In this document: positions 1 through 6,757 of the stretch, one piece after another
Layout: each line of letters opens with the position of its first letter
Position numbering within the stretch: the stretch's first letter is position 1
Assembly (NCBI GenBank): GCA_002704665.1
Contig: PAHB01000062.1
Span: 1-11,835 of the forward strand
DNA from: Pseudomonadota bacterium
GTDB taxonomy: Bacteria > Pseudomonadota > Gammaproteobacteria > Burkholderiales > Eutrophovitaceae
DNA: 11,835 bases
Direction: 5' to 3'
Notes under the pieces: generated by a model
Databases searched by the model: none
Seen by the model: the letters and a program-made list of their open reading frames with translations, nothing else
What the model was told of the DNA's origin: nothing
Made by a program: the position numbers and the translations under genes

Positions 1-1
1 A

Positions 2-631
2 TTAAAATATAAAAAGAAGTTATTTAATAATATTCTCATTGAAAATATTAGTAGAGATAATATCAAAAATTTTATATTTAAAAGATTCAGAGGGATTGAT
101 GGTCCAACATCAAGTAATTTTATTTTGCAGGTAAATCCAGAAAACCTAGATCTGTTGGAACAACAAGAAGGTGCAGTAATTCTATACCAACATTTTGGAA
201 TTAGAAGAGCAATTTTAATGGGAAAAAGACACGAATCACAAGACTATACAACAGATAAAAATGTCCTAGATTATAATAATATTGCTGCATTTAAAATGCT
301 TGCGGACAGATTTAATGAAGGAAGAATTTTGGTCACAACAACAAAAAAATTATTAAATTATATAAGAATGAGAAATTATTTAGATTTTAGTATAGATAAT
401 TCTCAAAACGAAACCTTTATAAATATTAAAGGAATAGATTGTCCAGTTTATGGGTACCAAAAAATAGAAAAAAATATGTTGAGTGGACTTACTTTTCAGA
501 TAAAAAGTAAAAATAATGTTCCAAAGATAGTTTTAAATAATAAACTGTTAAAAACCCGTGAATTTAAAGATAAAAAAACAGGAGATGTCTTTATGTACTT
601 TCCTTGGAAAAAAATAGATTGGCCATTTTAG
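2..631 (+). CDS. Probable polysaccharide deacetylase-like protein, C-terminal fragment (5' end outside window)
   Basis: The reading frame is open from the left edge: base 2 onward is coding with no stop, giving 209 codons before TAG at 629-631. The TTG at 125 that could be taken as a start is therefore probably internal. What is visible resembles the C-terminal half of NodB-fold polysaccharide deacetylase-like proteins found in glycan loci. It has a GxxGPT segment near 92-109, then a strand ending YQHFG (around 182-199), and later a GRILVTTTKKLLNYI segment (about 319-363) that in that family closes the barrel; this is from memory of family patterns, not a search. The metal-binding and catalytic motifs would lie in the missing N-terminal part, so activity cannot be judged. 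If the call is right it would remove acetyl groups from a sugar. The next gene starts at the base after the stop. An unrelated family sharing these motifs is possible. Confidence 0.5.
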   Translation, partial: LKYKKKLFNNILIENISRDNIKNFIFKRFRGIDGPTSSNFILQVNPENLDLLEQQEGAVILYQHFGIRRAILMGKRHESQDYTTDKNVLDYNNIAAFKMLADRFNEGRILVTTTKKLLNYIRMRNYLDFSIDNSQNETFINIKGIDCPVYGYQKIEKNMLSGLTFQIKSKNNVPKIVLNNKLLKTREFKDKKTGDVFMYFPWKKIDWPF

Positions 632-2899
632 ATGAATTTCAAGAATGATTTATTAGAGCTAGATTCAATAAAAGTCCAACTCGATAAAAGAAACAAAAAA
701 CTAAGATTTATAGATCATATCAGTCTAATGAAAGATAAATTATGGTTAAAATATTTTTTTGTTTCTCTATTTAATTTTAAAAGAAATCAAGAAGTTAAAA
801 AAATTTTACAAGAAATTAAATTTGAAAAAAGAGTGAAAGATATAAAAAATGTAAGAAAATGTTTAGATTCCTTCTCTTTTAGATTAGGAGGAGAATCTGC
901 TCAAAAAAAAATATCAAAAATTACAAATAAAGTTAATAATGTAAATTTTAAAAACGTTCTTAAGTCTATTTTAAAACAAACGTCAAACGATCCTATTTTA
1001 ATTATTAACTGGGTTAAACAACACATTATTCATGTTGATGACTCTCCTTGTGTAATTGATAATAGACCTTTTAATGCAATTGAAACATTGATTTCTGGGT
1101 TAGGGCAATGTACAAATAGTGCAATATTGGCTGGCTCATTAATGCAATCTGCTGGTTTTGAAGTAAGGTATTGGTCTACCAAGCATCACACATTTCTTGA
1201 ATGGTGGAATTCAAAAACTAAATCTTGGCAACTTGAAGATTCTAATTCTTTTCCACCTGGTGTTAACTTACCTAGAGGATTATCATTAAGTCAATTATAT
1301 AGTTGTAATTTTCTGTGGAGAAAAATTTTTCAAACGTTGCCTACAGGTAATGTTTTCTCTCAATTTTCCATTTTTGCACCAGAAAAAAACTACGGATTAA
1401 GTCTTTTAGAAAATAATATAAACAAACCAAATCGTTTTTTTAACATTAATATTCCAGTTAAAATTGACAAATCATTTAAAATCTCAAAAAGAACAATAGA
1501 AGTTAATTATCTTCTAAAAGGAAAAAAAAATTTCCTTAAAATCTCTAATTCTAAAAAAAAGAAAGTTTTATTAATTGTTATTAATAAAGAATATCCAGAA
1601 AAGGGTATTTATGAAAATAAATCATTTATAATTCATAATATTTTTGCTTACAAATGTTTACCGAACTACCTAAATGACATTGAAGATTCCACTTTACAAA
1701 AAAATTTTTTTATAATTAGAGAAAATGAAAAAACTACTAAAAAATTAAACTTCATTAACTCTTCTGTTATTTCAGTTTTAGTCAAAGATTATGATAATAC
1801 TTTTAGTAATCCTTATCATTTATCTTCGTTTAAAATTGATAAAAATAAAAGATTAGAAAAAGTAATAAAAAAACCTTCAAAGAAATATCAAGAAATAGAA
1901 CTAGCTTATAAGAAAAATTATAAAAAAAATATTTATCCTAAAGCTATATCGTACTCAAAATATTTAAAGCCAAACAACTGTATGGAAGAATTAAAATTAT
2001 TTGGTCTAAAGAATATTAAAGGTAATGTACTTGATGCAGGATGTGGTACCGGTGAATATAGTATATTAATGTCTAAATTTGTTAATAAAATTGAATCGGT
2101 AGATTATACAGAAGAAAGAATAAAACTATTTAAAGATGTAATAAAAAATCTTAATTTTAAATATATAAAAAAAATTAACATTTCTCAAATGTCTATAGAA
2201 AAGACAAATTTTCCTAATGATTATTTCGATACCATTTTATGTAAAGGAGTAATTTGGCAAACAAATTTGAAGAAAACCTTTAATGAATTTTTTAGAATTC
2301 TGAAAAAGAATGGAAGAATTATTTTTGATTTTAACACAGATGCTTGGAATCATTATCTTATGAGAAATTCTAATGATAAAAATAAATTTAGAATAGGAGC
2401 TGAAACTTTATATAATTCTATTTGGAGAAGATATTCATCCATATCTTTAAAATACTACAAAAAATCAATAAAAAAAAAGGATATATCCTATAAGAATAAG
2501 CTATTAATTCAAACGGAAATGGTACGTATTGAAAATTTAATAAAGATTAGAAATCAACTTTTAGAACACTTAAGTTATTCCGAGGTTGATAAAGCTACCA
2601 AGCTAGAACTTTATATATTACTAAATTGTGGTCAGTCATATTTATTCAAAATTTTAAAAGATATTTTTTTAAACCTTTTAGGGTTTACAAGCGGACCAAG
2701 CACGTCCATGAGTTCAGAAAGCTTTGAACCAAATGAAATTAGAGAACTAGCACATAATGCTGGTTTTTCAAAATTTAAATACTGGATTAAAAATAAAAAT
2801 AAAAAACTATCAAATGACTTTGATTCAAATAACTCTTCTTATTTTTCACTTCAATTTTTAGGCAAAGTTAAAACTTGGAACGCTATATTAAGTAAGTAA
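632..2899 (+). CDS. Transglutaminase-like / SAM-dependent methyltransferase fusion protein
   Basis: The protein has 755 residues and no signal peptide or membrane segment, so it is probably cytoplasmic. The N-terminal part (about 100-235) is a transglutaminase-like cysteine domain. The GLGQC motif puts the nucleophile at Cys160, KHHTFLEWW gives His186, and W199 followed by LED gives Asp203, which completes a Cys-His-Asp triad. Residues about 245-430 are beta-rich with no recognised motif. The C-terminal part (about 440-755) is a class I methyltransferase: motif I VLDAGCGTG at 466-474, acidic ribose-binding Asp491, NDYFDTILC at 529-537, LKKNGRIIFDF at 558-567, and an end segment SFEPNEIRELAHNAGF typical of Methyltransf_11 proteins. 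Both sites look intact. Known relatives of the first domain hydrolyse or form amide bonds (AdmF of andrimid synthesis is a biosynthetic example). The role here is probably amide chemistry plus methylation of a glycan precursor. It begins directly after the upstream TAG with no ribosome-binding site, so it is probably translationally coupled. Confidence 0.82.
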   Translation: MNFKNDLLELDSIKVQLDKRNKKLRFIDHISLMKDKLWLKYFFVSLFNFKRNQEVKKILQEIKFEKRVKDIKNVRKCLDSFSFRLGGESAQKKISKITNKVNNVNFKNVLKSILKQTSNDPILIINWVKQHIIHVDDSPCVIDNRPFNAIETLISGLGQCTNSAILAGSLMQSAGFEVRYWSTKHHTFLEWWNSKTKSWQLEDSNSFPPGVNLPRGLSLSQLYSCNFLWRKIFQTLPTGNVFSQFSIFAPEKNYGLSLLENNINKPNRFFNINIPVKIDKSFKISKRTIEVNYLLKGKKNFLKISNSKKKKVLLIVINKEYPEKGIYENKSFIIHNIFAYKCLPNYLNDIEDSTLQKNFFIIRENEKTTKKLNFINSSVISVLVKDYDNTFSNPYHLSSFKIDKNKRLEKVIKKPSKKYQEIELAYKKNYKKNIYPKAISYSKYLKPNNCMEELKLFGLKNIKGNVLDAGCGTGEYSILMSKFVNKIESVDYTEERIKLFKDVIKNLNFKYIKKINISQMSIEKTNFPNDYFDTILCKGVIWQTNLKKTFNEFFRILKKNGRIIFDFNTDAWNHYLMRNSNDKNKFRIGAETLYNSIWRRYSSISLKYYKKSIKKKDISYKNKLLIQTEMVRIENLIKIRNQLLEHLSYSEVDKATKLELYILLNCGQSYLFKILKDIFLNLLGFTSGPSTSMSSESFEPNEIRELAHNAGFSKFKYWIKNKNKKLSNDFDSNNSSYFSLQFLGKVKTWNAILSK

Positions 2900-2912
2900 T
2901 TAGCTTGATATA
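2884..2912 (+). terminator. Inverted repeat across the convergent stop codons, possible weak terminator
   Basis: TATATTAAG (2884-2892) can pair with CTTGATATA (2904-2912) around an 11-base loop that contains both stop codons (TAA at 2897-2899 and, on the other strand, TAA at 2902-2900). In the + strand transcript all nine pairs form, one of them U-G. In the - strand transcript that pair becomes an A-C mismatch. The stem is AT-rich and weak, and a T5 run follows only several bases later (2922-2926). It could end the rightward transcript, but in such AT-rich DNA a chance repeat is quite possible. Confidence 0.25.
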
Positions 2913-4144
2913 ACTTCTGATATTTTTGCACTATCTTTTATAGATTTGATACCTTTTTGATTAAATTTTTGTCTAATTGGTTCAATGGTTTTTAAAAGAT
3001 TCTTGTACCAAACAATTCTATTTTCTTTTAAGTATGAATGTTTTTTTAATAACTCATCGGTTCTTAAGTATCTTTCAGAAACCCTATCAATTGCAGAATT
3101 TAGATATCTTTTCATACGTTTTACTTCTTCATTAAAAGAAGTTGGAGATTGGTAATCCTTCTGCCACATTATTGTACAATTTGAACACAACTTTCCTTTG
3201 CTCTCAACACATGAAAAATTATGAATAAGCTGAGCTTGTCTAAATCCCTGCATCCTATCTGAATTCCATATATCTAATATAGAATTATCCTTTATATTCC
3301 CAATAACATATCTGCTGTCGTAATCATATATACATGAAACTACATCGCCATTCCATCTTATTCCAAGAACATCCCAAGGAACGTTACAGGTTGGCCAATT
3401 TTTTTTTGGAATCTTAAATCTTTCATCATATTTTCCGTTTGCCTCTTGTACTGCGCCCATGTAGTTAAAAAGTTCATAAGTTTGAACATGGCCTATAGGT
3501 AACTTTTCAAAAAGCTCTTTAATAATTCTTATATCATCCTTATTTCTCTCTTCTTCTACAAGAAAAATATCAACAGCAAAAAAATTGTTAATTTTTCTAG
3601 GATGATCTCCCCATTCCTCAAGATAATCTAAAAGATTTGTTATAACTTTATGAAATAAATCTCTACCTTTAATTGCTTTGTAGGATTCTGGTGTAATTGA
3701 ATCTATAGTAAAAACTAATGAGTCTATATTAGAGTCAATTAAGTTTCTAGAATACTCTCTAGTTAAGGTTACTCCATTAGTATTTAACTTTGTAAAAAAG
3801 TCATAGTCAATTGATGCGATCTTTATCATATCAACAAGCTTTTCGTGAAGAGTAGATTCACCATGTTGATAAAAATTTATTTCTGTTTGTCTGTTTAAAT
3901 GAGAGATTTCATTCATAACCTTTTTAAATAGACTAATGTCTAAAAAACCAAGGTCACGTGTTCCTGAACCATTGTGTGCTGCGCAATGGTCACATTTTAA
4001 ATTACAATGATTAGTAGGTTCAAAATATATTCTTCTAGGAGGAAAGTCTGCAAAAGTATTTTTTTTTAGTAAGCAATTGATAAACTTTAATCTATTTTTT
4101 TGCTTTTCTAACTCTAATTCTATCCAGTCATCTCTATTTAGCAT
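2900..4144 (-). CDS. Radical SAM / SPASM-domain enzyme
   Basis: This 414-residue protein carries the radical SAM cluster motif NHCNLKCDHC, with Cys47, Cys51 and Cys54 in CxxxCxxC spacing. It also has a GGE-like segment QHGEST (93-98) and LNTNGV (120-125). From about 250 a SPASM-type region follows: Cys253, a WNGDVVSC segment with Cys271, IGNI.......IW (281-293), Cys312, Cys320 and Cys323. These would bind auxiliary iron-sulfur clusters. The last 80 or so residues are a charged, helical tail without a known motif. Family members carry out radical chemistry on peptides, sugars or cofactors; the substrate here is unknown. The gene sits last in the - strand run. Its ATG overlaps the end of the ATP-grasp gene by 11 nt, no Shine-Dalgarno is visible, and expression is probably by coupling. 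The glycan-locus context suggests a sugar or acyl substrate, but a peptide substrate cannot be excluded. Confidence 0.88.
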   Translation of the reverse strand: MLNRDDWIELELEKQKNRLKFINCLLKKNTFADFPPRRIYFEPTNHCNLKCDHCAAHNGSGTRDLGFLDISLFKKVMNEISHLNRQTEINFYQHGESTLHEKLVDMIKIASIDYDFFTKLNTNGVTLTREYSRNLIDSNIDSLVFTIDSITPESYKAIKGRDLFHKVITNLLDYLEEWGDHPRKINNFFAVDIFLVEEERNKDDIRIIKELFEKLPIGHVQTYELFNYMGAVQEANGKYDERFKIPKKNWPTCNVPWDVLGIRWNGDVVSCIYDYDSRYVIGNIKDNSILDIWNSDRMQGFRQAQLIHNFSCVESKGKLCSNCTIMWQKDYQSPTSFNEEVKRMKRYLNSAIDRVSERYLRTDELLKKHSYLKENRIVWYKNLLKTIEPIRQKFNQKGIKSIKDSAKISEVISS

Positions 4145-5408
4145 AATTTATAAATTTTGTATTAAAATTTGATACGTCGTCAAGAGCTTCTACTTGAAAT
4201 TCAACGTACTTATCAATTAAAATTAAATCATTCTCTAATTTTCTCTTATTTTCATTGAAAAGTATACAATAATCTTTTCTAAAAAGTGAATTAGGAAAGT
4301 AACCTACAACATCACCAGGTTTTGATAAAATATTAATTTTTTTTAAGCTTGAGACTGTTTTTATTTTAGAACTGATGACTGTTTTTATTAATTTTCCAAA
4401 TTTTATATTAAAGAATTTGTAACATGAATATTTATTTTTTAAATGTCTCATTTCAAAGACTTTGTTATTTATATCAATTTGCGATTTTATAATGTCTATA
4501 TCAGTCATTAGAGGAATAATTGATGAAAGAATTTCTCCTCCCCCTCCCCTACTTCCAGATTCAATGAAATATATTTGATTATCCTTGTCAATTTTTAGTT
4601 CTATGTGAAAAAGTCCTTTTTTATGACCTAAAGCAAATAATATATTCTTACATTGCATGAGGATGTTTTGTTTATTAAAGGTATATTTATCGAACGGATA
4701 ATTTATTTCCATGTCAATTCTTGATTCTGTGTTTGCTTTTTTTTTTCTACTAGTCGTTAAAATATGAAAATCGTTATATGAATTTGAAATTCCCTCAATC
4801 GCAATTTCAATTCCACTTATGAATTCTTCAAGTAGAACAGATTTTTCTTTATTTAAATCATACTTTCTTGAAAATGAATATGAACTCTCAATCTCTTCAT
4901 ATTTATTTACTTTAATAACTCCTCTGCTTCCACCTCCACTAAAATTAGGTTTAAGAATAAAAGGAAATTTAACTGTATCAAGTTTATCATATATATCCTC
5001 GAGCCTATTAATTAAAAAGAAATAAGGCTGAGTGATTCCATGTCTTTGACATGCCTTTCTCATTCTAAATTTCATAACTTGCTTCAATGAATTTAAATAT
5101 CCATTAGATGGTAAATTCAATTTATCAGATAAGAAATTAGCTGTAAGAACACCAATGTCATTAAATGGAAAAATATAATTTATATTCTCATTTAAAACCA
5201 ATTTTAATAATTTTTCTTTATTTTTAAAATCTTCTTCTATGAATTTATCGGCATATTTTATTCCTGGAGAATTTTTATTTCTATCACAAACAATTGTTCT
5301 ATAACCTAGACTTTTTATATGTTTAATAGAATTAGATTGAATTTCATTTGCTCCAAGTATTAAAATATTATTTTTTACATGTGATATCAAAAGTTTCTTT
5401 CCCTTCAT
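4134..5408 (-). CDS. ATP-grasp ligase (CarB/PurK-like fold)
   Basis: The protein has 424 residues from the ATG. An N-terminal Rossmann-like pre-ATP-grasp domain (about 12-100) starts with NNILILGANE. The ATP-grasp domain follows with ILKP (151-154), the glycine-rich phosphate loop SGGGSRG (157-163), LLEEFISG (192-199), HIELK (268-272) and the metal-binding strand FIESGSRGGGG (281-291), where Glu283 and Arg287 match the usual E..xR pattern. The C-terminal 120 residues form a lid-like domain as in amide-ligase relatives. ATP-grasp enzymes activate a carboxylate as acyl phosphate and join it to an amine or thiol; substrates here are unknown. In this setting, joining an acid to an amino sugar is a reasonable inference. 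The gene overlaps the RraA-like gene by 41 nt if the ATG is used. A TTG at codon 7 preceded by GAAGGGA would give 418 residues and a 23-nt overlap, so the start is uncertain. Confidence 0.88.
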   Translation of the reverse strand: MKGKKLLISHVKNNILILGANEIQSNSIKHIKSLGYRTIVCDRNKNSPGIKYADKFIEEDFKNKEKLLKLVLNENINYIFPFNDIGVLTANFLSDKLNLPSNGYLNSLKQVMKFRMRKACQRHGITQPYFFLINRLEDIYDKLDTVKFPFILKPNFSGGGSRGVIKVNKYEEIESSYSFSRKYDLNKEKSVLLEEFISGIEIAIEGISNSYNDFHILTTSRKKKANTESRIDMEINYPFDKYTFNKQNILMQCKNILFALGHKKGLFHIELKIDKDNQIYFIESGSRGGGGEILSSIIPLMTDIDIIKSQIDINNKVFEMRHLKNKYSCYKFFNIKFGKLIKTVISSKIKTVSSLKKINILSKPGDVVGYFPNSLFRKDYCILFNENKRKLENDLILIDKYVEFQVEALDDVSNFNTKFINYAK

Positions 5409-6021
5409 TTAATTTTTTAAACCATCGTTTTTCCATGTCCATTTTTAGAACGATTTTTTTATAAAAGTTTTCATCTATCAATTTTTTTTTTATTAAAAGG
5501 CAACCATTGTCATCAATGAAAATTATATTATTCTCATATTCATTTTTAACTTTATTTAGCTTACTTTTGCTTAATAAAGAACTTGGTTTTTCTTTACTAA
5601 CATTTTCAGGAGAAAAGCCTTTAGATAAAATATTTATTTTTAGTTTTTTAATCTCATCAACATCTCTTATATAACCGTTTACTATAATACACTTTACGTT
5701 CTTCATTTTTAAACTAGTACAAATAAGACCACCTATTAGACCTACTTTTTTGCAATTAAAGGGATAAACAAAGACTACTTTATTTTTATAATTTTTATTT
5801 TTAATTGTTTTATGTAAAATCCAATTGGAATTTTCATGCGTATAAATAAAGGATACGCTTCCTGCAATATACTTTTTGTATCTAAATTGTTTATCGAAAG
5901 TTAGAATTTTAAATTTAGTTTTAGAGCAACAGTCAGCTATAACGGAAGTAGATAATCGTCCTTTGTTAAAAAAATCAATGATTTTTTCTGTATAATTAGA
6001 TTTTAAAAACTTTTTTTGCAT
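5368..6021 (-). CDS. RraA-like / HMG aldolase-like protein
   Basis: The 217 residues show the pattern of the RraA / 4-hydroxy-4-methyl-2-oxoglutarate aldolase fold. The start LSTSVIADCC (23-32) corresponds to the family's 'vsDAl' opening, VGLIGGL (93-99) lies in the phosphate/substrate loop position, and IIVNGYIRDVDEIKKL (112-127) is the hallmark 'vvdG.vRD' segment. In characterised class II pyruvate aldolases of this family the Arg-Asp pair (Arg119-Asp120 here) binds pyruvate enolate and the divalent metal, so both key residues are kept. The usual GE in the preceding loop is replaced by GGL, which may change substrate or metal handling. The gene overlaps the amidohydrolase by 26 nt and the ATP-grasp gene by up to 41 nt. 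Options are a pyruvate-releasing or pyruvate-adding aldolase, a decarboxylase, or a non-catalytic relative of RraA. The glycan setting argues against an RNase E regulator. Confidence 0.75.
   Translation of the reverse strand: MQKKFLKSNYTEKIIDFFNKGRLSTSVIADCCSKTKFKILTFDKQFRYKKYIAGSVSFIYTHENSNWILHKTIKNKNYKNKVVFVYPFNCKKVGLIGGLICTSLKMKNVKCIIVNGYIRDVDEIKKLKINILSKGFSPENVSKEKPSSLLSKSKLNKVKNEYENNIIFIDDNGCLLIKKKLIDENFYKKIVLKMDMEKRWFKKLNEGKETFDITCKK
5400..5406 (-). promoter_or_regulatory. Shine-Dalgarno-like GAAGGGA that may select a TTG start for the ATP-grasp gene
   Basis: Read on the - strand, GAAGGGA lies 9 bases before a TTG at 5390-5388, which is in frame with the ATP-grasp gene (codon 7). The annotated ATG (5408-5406) itself has no purine-rich site upstream. 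Genes in this run mostly lack such sites, so this one may be chance: it is also simply the codons for Lys and Gly of the longer form. Confidence 0.3.
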
Positions 6022-6757
6022 TTTTATAGAAAAAGTTCTCCAATTTATTCTTTTTAATGTTTTTCGTTAAATTTAAAGTATACTTCAGATATTTACTTAT
6101 CGAATATTCTGGAAAATCAGATCCATATATAACCTTTTGATCTACCTTTTCAATTATATACAATAAATCGTTAATTATATTGGATTTTTTAAAATACATC
6201 AAAACGTGAGATAAATCTAAAAAAACATTTTTATTAGATTGTGCAACTGCCAAAGCGTCAAGTGGTCTATAACTTCCTGCATGAGATATGATAATTTTTA
6301 ATTTAGGATATTGTTTCGCTATTTCATCATAAACAAGAGGTTGAAGTTCACTTAATGGAATCTGATCGCCTCTCATATAACCACAGAAAATTATTGGAAT
6401 ATCTTGCTTAATTGCAATTTTAAATATTGAATTATTTTTTTTATCTAATGGCCTTATTTTAGAAGATCTTGGATGAATTTTAAAAAATTTTATAAAATTA
6501 AAATCTAATTTTTGAAGTTTTTTAACAGTTTGAACGGAATTATTTTCAAGAGTAAAACCAGTAAAAAGATTTTTGTTTTTTTTAACTAATTGAATATTAT
6601 GCGAATTTATTTTTTCACAATATGGCGAAACTAATCCAGCTGCATCAATTTTATTTAGTTTAATCTCAGATTGTGCTTTTTTTAATGAGCAATCAAAAGA
6701 AGTATTAAACCATTTTCCATTTTTAGTTATATTAATATGTGCATCAATTACTCTCAT
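5996..6757 (-). CDS. Amidohydrolase-2 family (TIM-barrel) hydrolase
   Basis: This 253-residue protein follows the Amidohydro_2 plan. An N-terminal metal motif DAHINI has Asp5 and His7, with Asn9 where the second His of DxHxH normally stands. FFKIHPR follows with His95, IIISHAG with His159, and YGSDFPEYS with Asp214, the conserved catalytic aspartate. It is shorter than many relatives (often 280-340) but covers the whole barrel and ends in the usual helix NFFYKNAKKVF. The family includes lactonases, decarboxylases and hydratases such as LigI and LigJ of protocatechuate 4,5-cleavage. It starts within the stop of the aminotransferase gene (ATGA, 4-nt overlap) and runs 26 nt into the RraA-like gene, so the three are probably one translational unit. 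Substrate is unknown; a lactone or carboxylated intermediate of the same pathway is a guess. The missing second His suggests a changed or absent metal site. Confidence 0.8.
   Translation of the reverse strand: MRVIDAHINITKNGKWFNTSFDCSLKKAQSEIKLNKIDAAGLVSPYCEKINSHNIQLVKKNKNLFTGFTLENNSVQTVKKLQKLDFNFIKFFKIHPRSSKIRPLDKKNNSIFKIAIKQDIPIIFCGYMRGDQIPLSELQPLVYDEIAKQYPKLKIIISHAGSYRPLDALAVAQSNKNVFLDLSHVLMYFKKSNIINDLLYIIEKVDQKVIYGSDFPEYSISKYLKYTLNLTKNIKKNKLENFFYKNAKKVFKI

Noticed and set aside
125..127. TTG as start of the first + strand gene
   Set aside because: The frame is open to the left edge and the upstream residues (RFRGIDGPTSSNF) fit the same domain, so the gene is cut by the window rather than starting here.
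4819..5025. 68-codon open frame on the + strand
   Set aside because: It lies wholly inside the ATP-grasp gene on the other strand, opposite its glycine-rich loop, and shows no family pattern or start signal.
5368..6021. Calling the RraA-like gene a regulator of RNase E
   Set aside because: The family name is misleading. The kept Arg-Asp pair and the biosynthetic neighbours fit an aldolase-like role better.
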